The notes beneath the pieces are model-generated. The model saw only the letters and a program-made list of their open reading frames with translations. It had not been told where the DNA came from and ran no database searches. DNA of 64,000 nucleotides from DASVTU01 sp036387415 (lineage in GTDB: Bacteria; Acidobacteriota; Blastocatellia; Pyrinomonadales; Pyrinomonadaceae). This document shows positions 8,485-16,367 of this stretch, in pieces (position 1 is the first letter of the stretch; the number at the start of each line of letters is the position of its first letter). The DNA lies in the NCBI GenBank assembly GCA_036387415.1, contig DASVTU010000038.1, positions 1 through 64,000 of the forward strand. Direction: 5' to 3'. The position numbers and the translations under genes were made by a program.

Positions 8485-8519
8485 CTGAACCGTCAACCCT
8501 GACACGTTGACGGGTTCAG
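8485..8519. other. Hairpin in the gap after the DUF6916 gene
   Basis: CTGAACCGTCAAC (8485-8497) pairs with GTTGACGGGTTCAG (8506-8519) with one bulged base and an 8-base loop. No U-tract follows, so a terminator role is uncertain. The rest of the 8404-8775 gap shows no gene; it probably contains the promoter of the beta-propeller gene. Confidence 0.35.
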
Positions 8520-8775
8520 CCGTGGCGAAAACCTCTCCGTCTGTCCGCTTCCCGCCGCGTCCTTCGCCCGATGGATGCTGTTTAGTCTGCCCCGAAAAAA
8601 ATTCTCATACGCGTGATACTTTTTCGCTCCGGTTTTCGCTTTAGTAGTTGAAGCGCAAATGACGCCGCTCGCCAGTTGGGAACAATCAAGGCTTTTAACA
8701 ACCAAAATCCGCTTTGTCGGTCACATGAAGCATTCGGACAACCATTCAAAAACAGCCCATCACAGGAGAGAGAAA

Positions 8776-9894
8776 ATGAGACAGTCAGCCCACCGCACGA
8801 TGTCAAAAATCTTTACAGCAACCGCTTTATGCATCGGTTTGTTGTCGTCCGCCGCCGCCTTTTCGACGCCCGTGAGCGCGGAGATTAACGTTCGTCCCTA
8901 CGGCGACGTGAAAGTTCTGGCGACTGTTCCCTCGCCCGTCGCGCTGCCCGAAGGCATCGCCGTCAAGGGAAACAAGGTTTACGTCTCCGGCCCCGCGACG
9001 TTTGGCAACGCGGGCAACGGTCACCCCTCAGAGGTCTACGTTTTCGACATCAAGAGCGGCGAACTCGTCGAGCGTTACCCCGTGCAAGGCGAGAATCTCG
9101 CGCTCGACCACGCCAACTCCAACATCGCCTTCGACGGCAACGGGCGTCTCTACGTCAACAATATCCAACTCGGCATCTATCGCCTCAATCTCGACAACGG
9201 TCAACAGGAAATTTATTCTTCGCCGCTGCCGAATCTTCCGCAGTGCAGCGTCGTGCAACCCGCGCCCTGCGCCCCGACCGTGATTGATTCGCAGACGCCG
9301 CTGCCCAACGACATCATCTTCGACGCGGCGGGCAACGCCTACGTCACAGATTCAATGCAGGCGACCATTTGGCGCATTCCGGCTGGCGGCGGCGCGCCCC
9401 AAATCTGGTTTCAGGATGCGCGTTTCGCGTCGCCTTACGTCGGCGTCAACGGCATGCGCCTCGACCCGACGGGGACGAAAATGTATCTCACCGTCTCCAT
9501 CGACATGACCGGACAGGGATGGATTTACACTCTGCCGCTCGTCGCGCAACCGACCGCCGCAGACCTTCAGCCGTTCTTTCATTTTCCGGCGAACGACCTC
9601 CCCGACGGCATCGCCTTCGGAAGCTCCGGCCTGATTTACGTCGCCATCGCTACGCCCTTCAACTCCGGCATCACCGTGATTGATACGAACGGAAATCAGG
9701 TTGCGCGTCTCGCCAACCCCATCGGCAGCCCCATTTTCCCCTACGATTCTCCGGCCAGCATCGCCTTCAACAAACACGGCTCGCTGCTCACCATCAACCA
9801 TGCTTTCGCCACCATGATTCCCTCGCACTTCACAGTGCTCGACGTGTTCGTCGGTGACAAAGAACTGCCGCTCATCAAACCCTTGCTCCCATAA
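8776..9894 (+). CDS. Secreted SMP-30/gluconolactonase-like beta-propeller protein
   Basis: A 372-residue protein with a signal peptide (IFTATALCIGLLSSAAAFST, cleaved near VSA-E) and repeated propeller blade motifs: LPEGIAVKGNKVYVSG, NIAFDGNGRLYVNN, DIIFDAAGNAYVTDS, GMRLDPTGTKMYLTV, LPDGIAFGSSGLIYVA, SIAFNKHGSLLTIN. This is the SMP-30/gluconolactonase/LRE fold, six blades, acting outside the cytoplasm. The substrate cannot be predicted. The ATG at 8776 is chosen over one 117 bases earlier because AGGAGAG lies a few bases before it and the signal peptide then starts correctly. The gene is monocistronic, ending at a strong hairpin. Confidence 0.8.
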   Translation: MRQSAHRTMSKIFTATALCIGLLSSAAAFSTPVSAEINVRPYGDVKVLATVPSPVALPEGIAVKGNKVYVSGPATFGNAGNGHPSEVYVFDIKSGELVERYPVQGENLALDHANSNIAFDGNGRLYVNNIQLGIYRLNLDNGQQEIYSSPLPNLPQCSVVQPAPCAPTVIDSQTPLPNDIIFDAAGNAYVTDSMQATIWRIPAGGGAPQIWFQDARFASPYVGVNGMRLDPTGTKMYLTVSIDMTGQGWIYTLPLVAQPTAADLQPFFHFPANDLPDGIAFGSSGLIYVAIATPFNSGITVIDTNGNQVARLANPIGSPIFPYDSPASIAFNKHGSLLTINHAFATMIPSHFTVLDVFVGDKELPLIKPLLP

Positions 9895-9922
9895 CTCGCA
9901 CGCGTGTCTATGTCATAAATCG

Positions 9923-9954
9923 ACAAGGGCGTCGGATTTGTCCGACGCCCTTGT
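9923..9954. terminator. Strong bidirectional hairpin between convergent genes
   Basis: A 14-bp perfect stem, ACAAGGGCGTCGGA (9923-9936) and TCCGACGCCCTTGT (9941-9954), with a 4-base TTTG loop. It sits between the ends of two convergent genes, the expected place for a shared terminator. The U-tract is short on both strands. Confidence 0.65.
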
Positions 9955-9998
9955 TGCGTGATGCGTGGCGTTTTGCATGATGCTAGCCGTCTGTCGCA

Positions 9999-10742
9999 TC
10001 ATGCGTTCGCTTCGTGTGTTCGTATCAACTCTTGAAAGCGCGCGGCGTCTTCGAGCATGCGTATGTTGTTGAAAAGAACGTAAGCGGTTTTCGCGCCCGC
10101 AATCATCTCCGACAATTCTTCCAACTCGTCGTCTTCATAGACGTATCTCCAACCCTTGCGACCGTGCAGACGAAAATAACAAAACTCCGGCGTCACCGTG
10201 CGCGCCGCAAACGGGTCAACGACGTGCACCAATTCGAGTTCGCGGCAGAGGCTCCGCACCGTCTCAGCAGGCCAATCGCCGCGCGGTTCCCAGAGGAATT
10301 GCAGTTTGCCGCGCTCGACCGAAGCAAAAAAACGTCGCATGTCCGCGATGTGCTCATCGCTCGGCGTGAAACTTGCCGGACACTGAAACAGCACTCGGCT
10401 CGCGGCGAGCGCACGCGCGCATGCGTGGGTCGTCTCCCATGCGGTTTTAACCATCGCCGTCGGACGAAACGAGCCGCATTCGTCGCGCTCCGCGTCCGAC
10501 AGCTTCAACTTGAGACGTTTGTACGTCGGGCTGCGCGCTTCATGTGTGATGAGTTGCCATGCTTTCAACGTGAACTCGAAATTCTTCGGCACCTCGTTGC
10601 GCCAGCGTTCGAGCGTGGCAATCTGCGGCGGCTGGTAAAAGGTTTGTTGCACTTCCACGACGGGCAAAAGCGCGGCATATTCAGCCTTCTGCATACGCCA
10701 GCCGCAGCAACCCGTCTTTATCCGTGAATGTTTCCGCTTCAT
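9999..10742 (-). CDS. DUF72 (YecE-like) protein
   Basis: A 247-residue protein of the DUF72 family, a TIM-barrel fold of unknown activity. The N-terminal KTGCCGWRMQKAEYAALLPV replaces the usual xGTSGW entry, then VEVQQTFYQPP, the family's VEINxTFY motif, and later YFRLHGRKGWRYVYEDDELE and AYVLFNNI, matching the conserved YxRLHG and V-Y-V-x-FNN blocks. It should be cytosolic. The ATG at 10742 follows GAGGGG by six bases and is preferred over the ATG nine codons earlier. It converges on the beta-propeller gene. Confidence 0.85.
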   Translation of the reverse strand: MKRKHSRIKTGCCGWRMQKAEYAALLPVVEVQQTFYQPPQIATLERWRNEVPKNFEFTLKAWQLITHEARSPTYKRLKLKLSDAERDECGSFRPTAMVKTAWETTHACARALAASRVLFQCPASFTPSDEHIADMRRFFASVERGKLQFLWEPRGDWPAETVRSLCRELELVHVVDPFAARTVTPEFCYFRLHGRKGWRYVYEDDELEELSEMIAGAKTAYVLFNNIRMLEDAARFQELIRTHEANA

Positions 10743-10819
10743 TTTTATCCCCTCGCAACTGTCGCGCAAAAACGCCGGAGTTTGCCACTCGCAGCGAGTT
10801 TACCGCCGCCAAAAATTTA

Positions 10820-10848
10820 TTGACATAAAAATAGGGTGGGAATATTTT
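10820..10848 (+). promoter_or_regulatory. Candidate sigma-70 promoter upstream of the 738-aa gene
   Basis: TTGACA at 10820-10825 is followed after 17 bases by TATTTT at 10843-10848. It lies in a 376-base divergent gap (10743-11118) and would give a leader of about 265 bases before the 738-residue protein. No gene is seen in this gap. Confidence 0.4.
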
Positions 10849-11118
10849 GTACGTGCTTTGGTCAAACGCATTTCTTCTGCTGACGAAGTCCTCGTTCCTG
10901 TCAGCCTCACGTAAGCCCGAAGCGGTGTCAGAGGGAACTTGTGATGCCGCGCGCTCCCTTTAGTCAGCATCCTTCTCTTACACACGCCGCGTCGCCGTTC
11001 GGTCTCTTGCGTGAAGTCTTGCACCGTGTCCTGTCTCGCGGAATATCCGATGCGGTTGTCGCCCGTTCCGCTATCGACAAGGGTTCTGCATCAATTTTGA
11101 AATCGAGGTCACGCCATT

Positions 11119-13335
11119 ATGCCAACCATTAAACTGACAGACCAATTCGGGTTTGTCGGGGATGTCGAATTCCCCGAAGACGCGGGGATTGTTAAATACA
11201 TACGCGGTCTTCGCGGCATGAAAATTTCCGATTTGAATCTCGCCGCGCTCCAACAAGTGACGCTCGACAAGGTTCCGGTCAAGAGTGCGAGCGGCGGCTT
11301 ATCGTTCGAGCAGCCTGTCGGCGTCGGCATCAATCAAGTGGAGATGACGGTCAAGGCCGAAGGCGCTGGCCGTCTCGCGCTCATCGGCGCGAAGGACAAA
11401 CAGCTATTCGACCCGGAACTGTTCGGCGAACCCATTCCGGTTGCGCCCGAACAGTTTTATGTCTCCATCGGCGTCCGGGCTTCACTCGCCGCTGAACTCG
11501 CACGCGAAGTGCGCGACCTCGGTTTCGGCTTCGCGGCGGGCGGCGAAATTTCGCTCGCCGTCTACAAACCATTCACGAAGACGGGCGCGGGCGGCGGGTC
11601 GTTTCCGCCATTCGTACAGGCGATTCAAGAGACGGTGAAGGATTTCGTCCTGCTCGGCGACATCGAAGACCTTGCGGGGATGCGTGAAGGATTGGTGGCG
11701 ACCGTCGAGGGCAAAGGGAGTTTGAAGTTTTCCGGCGAGGCCGAACTCTTGACGGTCGTCAATCCACTGGCGTCGGTGGCGTTGCCGAGTCCGGCGGGCG
11801 AACTACAGGTGGTCTCCGGCAACTCGATTAAGATTGGCGCTTCGTTCGAGTTGTTCGGCGCATACCAGATACGCGCGCAGAAGCTCGACAAGCGACGCGT
11901 CCGCCTCGGCTTCTACAAAAAGCGCGGCACCGAATCGACACTCACGGTCGCCGCACGCAGCGGTGTCACGGCGGGCGTCGGGGAGTTTGATTTCCTCGGA
12001 CAGTTGCTCAAGGCGCTCAGCAAGAATCCCGAAGTCGATAAGAAACAGTTGGCCGAAGGCGGACTCAACCCAGACCAAATCGCCGCGATTGAAGCCGCGG
12101 TCAAGGCCGCCATCTCGCGCAAACTCGAACTCGCTCTCAACTTTGAACTAAGCGCGTCCAATTCAAAAGAAGCGGCCTTCGATTACGACATCGACCTCGG
12201 CAAACTCACGCCGGAAGGTCGTCAGGCGCTTCACAAGGCGCTCGACGGCGACCTCTCCGCACTCGTCGCCAACGAAGCCGCGTTGCCCACAGGGATTACC
12301 CTGCGGCGCAGCATCTTCACCGAAACCAAGAAGCGCAAGCATACCTTCAAGTTCAACCTGCTCGGCATCTACAACTTCATCTCCGTCAGCTCGCTTATCC
12401 TCAAAGGCCGTGTGATGTACGTGCCCGAAACAGGCGAACTGCTCATCACCGACACGGCGACCGCTTCACGCATCAAGGCTTCCACTTCAAACTTCGCCGC
12501 CGACCACGCCAAGCTTCGCAAAGTGCTCTCCGAGAGTTTTCTCATCACGGCGGCCTATCGTTGCAGCCGACTCGTCGCACAGAGTCCGACGCTCGAAATT
12601 CAGCATAGTTATTTTGAACTCCACTCCAACACCAAACGTCCCGCGATGAAGAACAATCTCGATGTCGCCGAAACGCTCGGATTGATGACCCGACAGGAGA
12701 AGGACAAACTGCTCTCCGGCGCCAACGATTTCGGCAGCACCACGCTCTACGCCGAGACGCGCTACAACGACGAACTCGTCACACGTCTCTTTCTCAACGC
12801 CGACGGCACGCCTCGCACCGAAGAAGAATATGAACAGGCGGGACGCGACGCGCTCAAGGCGCTCGTCCAGACGGGAGAGGAGGACGACTACCGTCGGCTT
12901 CCCGCCACAGACAACGCGCTCTGGCGAGAGTTGCGCGAGTTGAGCAATCCGCAGTCGTTTCGTTTCGTCCAAAAAATCAAGGCGCTCAAGGCCGAGAAAC
13001 GTCTCCCGATGGAGGTCATCGTTGGCGGCATCGGCTCGGATTTTCTCGTCATTCGTTGGTGGGCGAAGGAGATGCGCGAGATGGGCGTGAAGCTGGCGGA
13101 GGTGCGCGCGTTTCTCAAAAAGAATCCGAACATCGACCCTGAAAACAACGATTTCAAGGCGCAACGTCGCAGTCTCGCGGAACACTTGAAAGGCGTCGCG
13201 AGTCGTACCAAGAGCGAATTCGGTGACCCGTGGGGACTCGTCGCGATGGACTTGGCGACGGGCAAGACCGCCAACGCGAAGGTGCAACTGACAGGCCCGC
13301 GTATCGCCTTTTCCGGCGAACGCCACTCAACCTAG
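11119..13335 (+). CDS. Protein of unknown function, 738 residues
   Basis: I do not recognise this protein. It has no signal peptide and no membrane segment. The first 30 residues (KLTDQFGFVGDVEFPEDAGI) look like a compact beta domain; residues 60-430 are rich in beta-type alternation with Gly/Ala (VGVGINQVEMTVKAEGAGRL, FAAGGEISLAVYKPF); residues 430-700 are more helical and charged. There are few Cys residues and no nucleotide-binding loop. A lipase gene follows 128 bases downstream on the same strand after an inverted repeat, so the two could work together. GAGGT lies nine bases before the ATG. It could be a structural or contractile-system-like protein, but this is a guess. Confidence 0.7.
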   Translation: MPTIKLTDQFGFVGDVEFPEDAGIVKYIRGLRGMKISDLNLAALQQVTLDKVPVKSASGGLSFEQPVGVGINQVEMTVKAEGAGRLALIGAKDKQLFDPELFGEPIPVAPEQFYVSIGVRASLAAELAREVRDLGFGFAAGGEISLAVYKPFTKTGAGGGSFPPFVQAIQETVKDFVLLGDIEDLAGMREGLVATVEGKGSLKFSGEAELLTVVNPLASVALPSPAGELQVVSGNSIKIGASFELFGAYQIRAQKLDKRRVRLGFYKKRGTESTLTVAARSGVTAGVGEFDFLGQLLKALSKNPEVDKKQLAEGGLNPDQIAAIEAAVKAAISRKLELALNFELSASNSKEAAFDYDIDLGKLTPEGRQALHKALDGDLSALVANEAALPTGITLRRSIFTETKKRKHTFKFNLLGIYNFISVSSLILKGRVMYVPETGELLITDTATASRIKASTSNFAADHAKLRKVLSESFLITAAYRCSRLVAQSPTLEIQHSYFELHSNTKRPAMKNNLDVAETLGLMTRQEKDKLLSGANDFGSTTLYAETRYNDELVTRLFLNADGTPRTEEEYEQAGRDALKALVQTGEEDDYRRLPATDNALWRELRELSNPQSFRFVQKIKALKAEKRLPMEVIVGGIGSDFLVIRWWAKEMREMGVKLAEVRAFLKKNPNIDPENNDFKAQRRSLAEHLKGVASRTKSEFGDPWGLVAMDLATGKTANAKVQLTGPRIAFSGERHST

Positions 13336-13338
13336 ATT

Positions 13339-13417
13339 AAGGCAAAAGGAAAACGCCAAAGGAAAGCGAGAAAGCAAACAGCCTTCGTTTCCTCCCTTCG
13401 CATTTACCTTTTGCCTT
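13339..13417. repeat. Purine/pyrimidine inverted repeat between genes
   Basis: AAGGCAAAAGG at 13339-13349 is exactly repeated in inverse as CCTTTTGCCTT at 13407-13417, with additional loosely matched AAAGG and CCTTT words between. It fills the gap between the 738-residue gene and the lipase. It is a relative in composition of the repeats at 1663-1757 and 14485-14557. Confidence 0.55.
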
Positions 13418-13463
13418 CTTCCCTTCGGGGAGGAAAGAGCGTATCAGAAAGGAGTTTGACAAA

Positions 13464-14402
13464 ATGGCTGATAAAAAAACTTATCCCATCGCCCTCGCGC
13501 ACGGCATCGCGCGTTTCGATTTCCTGACCGAATCTTTCAACGCAAAATCGCGCGAATTGTTTGGAGACACGTTTGACAGGTTTCTCCTGCTTCTCGCCAA
13601 CTTCGGGTTGACTGTGAGACCCGACAGCAATCACTACTTCCGTGGCATCCAGAGTTTCCTCAAAGACGACGGCTTCGATGTGCATCACACCAAAGTCGGG
13701 TTCGCCACCAGCCTCGCCGACCGCGCACGCGACATGAAGGCTGAACTGACGCGTGTGCTCACCGCGACGAAGGCCGACAAAGTGCACGTCATCGCGCATA
13801 GCATGGGCGGACTGAACACGCGCGCCATGATTGCCCAACTCGGCATGGCCGAAAAAGTTGCCAGCCTGACGACGATTGGCACGCCGCATCTCGGAACGAG
13901 TTTCGCAGACGCGAAATTGACGGCGGGCGGAAATCAACTAATCGAAAAAGTGAGCCGCGCCATCGACCTGCGCGGCTTTCAAGACCTCAGTCGAGACGCG
14001 TGCAAAAAGTTTAACGAAACGATTCGCAACGCCGAAGCGTCGAACGATGTTTTCTACCAGACCTACGCTGCCTCCGAAGAACGCGAAGCCACGTTCATCT
14101 TTCTTCAAGCTTCATGGGACATCATCAAGAAGGCCGAGGGCGACAACGACGGCCTCGTCCCTTTGACTTCGCAGGCGTGGCAATCCGAAATCGTCGGCGA
14201 CGATGGACGGCGAAAGAAGGTTCATCAGAAACAGTTCCCCGTCAAGGCAGACCATCTCAACGAAGTCGGCTGGTGGGATTTGAACGAACTGCATGGCGTT
14301 AAAACGCTCGCTCCCTTCGGCGCACGCGAACGTTACGAAACATCCATCAAGGAAATCTACCGCGACATCGCACGTGATTTGCGCGAGCGTTTCCCACTCT
14401 AA
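13464..14402 (+). CDS. Alpha/beta-hydrolase, triacylglycerol lipase family
   Basis: A 312-residue lipase-like alpha/beta hydrolase. The oxyanion strand YPIALAHGIARFDF is followed by the nucleophile elbow VIAHSMGGLNTR with Ser in AHSMGG, a TIGTPHLGTSFAD segment typical of Pseudomonas/Burkholderia lipases, a probable acid in GDNDGLVPLTSQAW and a probable catalytic His in ADHLNEVGW. There is no signal peptide, unlike secreted family I lipases, so it is either cytosolic or exported by another route. AGGAG lies nine bases before the ATG. Its partner upstream is an unrecognised protein; the natural substrate is unknown. Confidence 0.85.
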   Translation: MADKKTYPIALAHGIARFDFLTESFNAKSRELFGDTFDRFLLLLANFGLTVRPDSNHYFRGIQSFLKDDGFDVHHTKVGFATSLADRARDMKAELTRVLTATKADKVHVIAHSMGGLNTRAMIAQLGMAEKVASLTTIGTPHLGTSFADAKLTAGGNQLIEKVSRAIDLRGFQDLSRDACKKFNETIRNAEASNDVFYQTYAASEEREATFIFLQASWDIIKKAEGDNDGLVPLTSQAWQSEIVGDDGRRKKVHQKQFPVKADHLNEVGWWDLNELHGVKTLAPFGARERYETSIKEIYRDIARDLRERFPL

Positions 14403-14418
14403 AGAGGCGAAACCATTC

Positions 14419-14615
14419 ACAGGATGAATAGGATAAAGACGTGCAGGATAGACGGGATAACAAGAAGGGGAGAAGGGAAACGGTGAAAAGGTTAAAAGGG
14501 AGAAAGGGACAGACAACGCTACGTCCTTCCCTGTCCCCTTTCCCTTTTAACCTTTTCGCCTGCTAAGTCGTTTTTATCCTGTCCATCCTGTTGCTGTATC
14601 TTGTCTATCCTGTGA
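14419..14615. repeat. Nested long inverted repeat between convergent genes
   Basis: The inner arms are a perfect 16-bp inverted repeat, GAAAAGGTTAAAAGGG at 14485-14500 and CCCTTTTAACCTTTTC at 14542-14557, extended by AAAGGGACAG against CTGTCCC. The outer arms are imperfect: CACAGGATGAATAGGATAAA near 14419 against TCCTGT-containing sequence at 14571-14615. Together they span nearly the whole convergent gap between lipase and OYE genes and could act as a bidirectional terminator. Confidence 0.6.
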
Positions 14616-14639
14616 AATATTTGTCGTGCTTTGAAGTTT

Positions 14640-15953
14640 TCATGTGAAGGGCGGCGGGTCGAAGACCGACATGATTTGCGCGATCATCTCTTCGTGTGAG
14701 CGAAAACGCGTCTCGTCGTAGCAGCCGAGCGGATTTTCGACGACGTTGACGAGGCACTTGTTGCAGTAGGTGCAGGGCACGGGCGGTCGGTCGTGTCCCT
14801 GCGCGAATATCTTAACGAGGTCGTTGTTGGCGACGAGCGGGCGCGCGATGGAGACGGCATCGCAAGCACCGTCGCGGATGGCTTTGCGAATCACGGATGC
14901 GGTCTGGAAGCCTCCGGTGCAGATGATGGGAATCTTCACGGCCTTCTTGATTTGTTGCGCGTCGGGCAGGTTGTTGCCTTCGATGTCACCGCCGATGGCG
15001 CGTGTCCAACGCGCCTGGAAATATTTATTGGCAGGCCACGTCCGAAACAATACGAAGTTGCGGAACGCGTGTTTGCCGCTCGAAATCATCGTGTCGTAAC
15101 TCTTAACGAGTTCTTCGAGCGGAAATGGCCCGGCGGGATTTCGCGGATGCGGAAAGAAGCTGCCCGTTGAGACGTGGATGCAATCCACGCCGTCTTCTTC
15201 GAGCCACTTGCAGACCTGTACGGAATCCTCAATCGTGTTGCCGCGCCGTTCTCCTTGCAGCATCGCGTCGTTGTATTCGGTCGCGCTAATCTTCATCTGC
15301 AAGTGAAAATCGCGCCCGACTTCCTTGCGAATCGCGCGGACGATTTCGCGTACGAAGCGTGCGCGATTTTCCAGCGAGCCTCCGTATTCGTCTTCACGGT
15401 CGTTGATGGCTGAACTCAGAAATTGCGTGATGAGATAACCGTTTGCGCCGTGAAGTTCGACGCCATCGAGTCCGGCTTCGCGTGCGCGGCGTGCGCCGTC
15501 GGCGAAGGCGCGCACCGTCTCCTGAATCTGCGCTGTCGTCATGCGTTCGCACTCGAATCCATGCAGCGGCTCGGTCTGGTCGGTCGAACTCAAGCCCTTC
15601 GCATACTCGATGCCGCCGATGTCGCGTTGGCGTCCGCCGTGGCTCAGTTGCATGATGAACTTGCAATCGTGTTCGTGTACACGTTTGCCGAGTTCGCGCC
15701 AGAAGGGGATGCGTTTGTCGCTGTCGATGCAGGCGTAATTGGGGACGATGCGCCCACGCATCTGCACGGGGACAAACGAGGAGATAATCGCGCCGACGCC
15801 GCCGCGCGCAAATTTCAATTCCCAGTTGATGCGCGCCTGATTGCCGGAGCCGTCGTAATTGTCGAAGCGACCGGAGATGTTAGAGCGGAAGATGCGATTC
15901 TTGACGGTGAGGTTGCGAAACTTGAGCGGCGAGAAAATTACGTCCGTACTCAT
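14640..15953 (-). CDS. Old-yellow-enzyme-like NADH:flavin oxidoreductase with Fe-S motif
   Basis: A 437-residue FMN TIM-barrel oxidoreductase. Family marks seen are SPLKFRNLTVKNRIFRS at the start, QLSHGGRQ, GLDGVELHGANGYLITQFLS, DEYGGSLENRARFVREIV, and late PIICTGGF. Near the C-terminus CTYCNKC followed by GCYDE gives a Cys cluster like the [4Fe-4S] motif of 2,4-dienoyl-CoA reductase-type members. The protein stops soon after, so the NAD-binding second half of those enzymes is missing. It probably reduces an activated C=C bond; the substrate is unknown. AGGAGG precedes the ATG by ten bases. Confidence 0.88.
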   Translation of the reverse strand: MSTDVIFSPLKFRNLTVKNRIFRSNISGRFDNYDGSGNQARINWELKFARGGVGAIISSFVPVQMRGRIVPNYACIDSDKRIPFWRELGKRVHEHDCKFIMQLSHGGRQRDIGGIEYAKGLSSTDQTEPLHGFECERMTTAQIQETVRAFADGARRAREAGLDGVELHGANGYLITQFLSSAINDREDEYGGSLENRARFVREIVRAIRKEVGRDFHLQMKISATEYNDAMLQGERRGNTIEDSVQVCKWLEEDGVDCIHVSTGSFFPHPRNPAGPFPLEELVKSYDTMISSGKHAFRNFVLFRTWPANKYFQARWTRAIGGDIEGNNLPDAQQIKKAVKIPIICTGGFQTASVIRKAIRDGACDAVSIARPLVANNDLVKIFAQGHDRPPVPCTYCNKCLVNVVENPLGCYDETRFRSHEEMIAQIMSVFDPPPFT

Positions 15954-16013
15954 CCCTGCTTGCCCTCCTTTTCAACTACAGCTTGGAGAACCGGCGCGGA
16001 TTATATACCAGTC

Positions 16014-16100
16014 GGCAGTAAGCGGTAAGCATTAAGCAGTCAAAACAGAAAACTGTTACTTCTTTTCGCTGTTCACTACACATCGCTCATTGCTAAATAA
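16014..16100. repeat. Degenerate copy of the GCAGTAAGCGG intergenic repeat
   Basis: GCAGTAAGCGGTAAGC at 16015-16030 shares its first eleven bases with the arm of the hairpin at 18166-18190. The following CTGTTCACTACACATCGC is similar to sequence just right of that hairpin (CTTACTGCACATTGCTTACT). It lies in the 15954-16367 divergent gap, which otherwise shows no gene. Confidence 0.4.
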
Positions 16101-16367
16101 CTCTTGCGCGGCGACGGCGAAAGTAATAGATTTTGCAGCCTGACGAAGACGTACCGCCTCATTTGCTGCCTGTGCAGTTTCCTACCCTTCAGGCATCGGC
16201 GTCGGCCTTCAGAACGCAAGGGGTTGCAAGTTCACACACGGCTCTTTGCTAACACAATCCGGCGACCCGTTCGGCGCAACTGAAACGGTCGCTCAACTCT
16301 CAAACTCATCCCACGGACGGCGAGCCACCATCACTTCGATGCGTCCGTCCTGAAAGGCACGAACATC

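Noticed and set aside
10800..11024. 74-codon minus-strand open frame in the divergent gap
   Set aside because: No ribosome binding site, odd composition, and it overlaps a promoter-like TTGACA/TATTTT pair.
14419..14615. Possible CRISPR-like array
   Set aside because: The repeated words are arms of nested inverted repeats, not regularly spaced direct repeats, and no cas gene is present.
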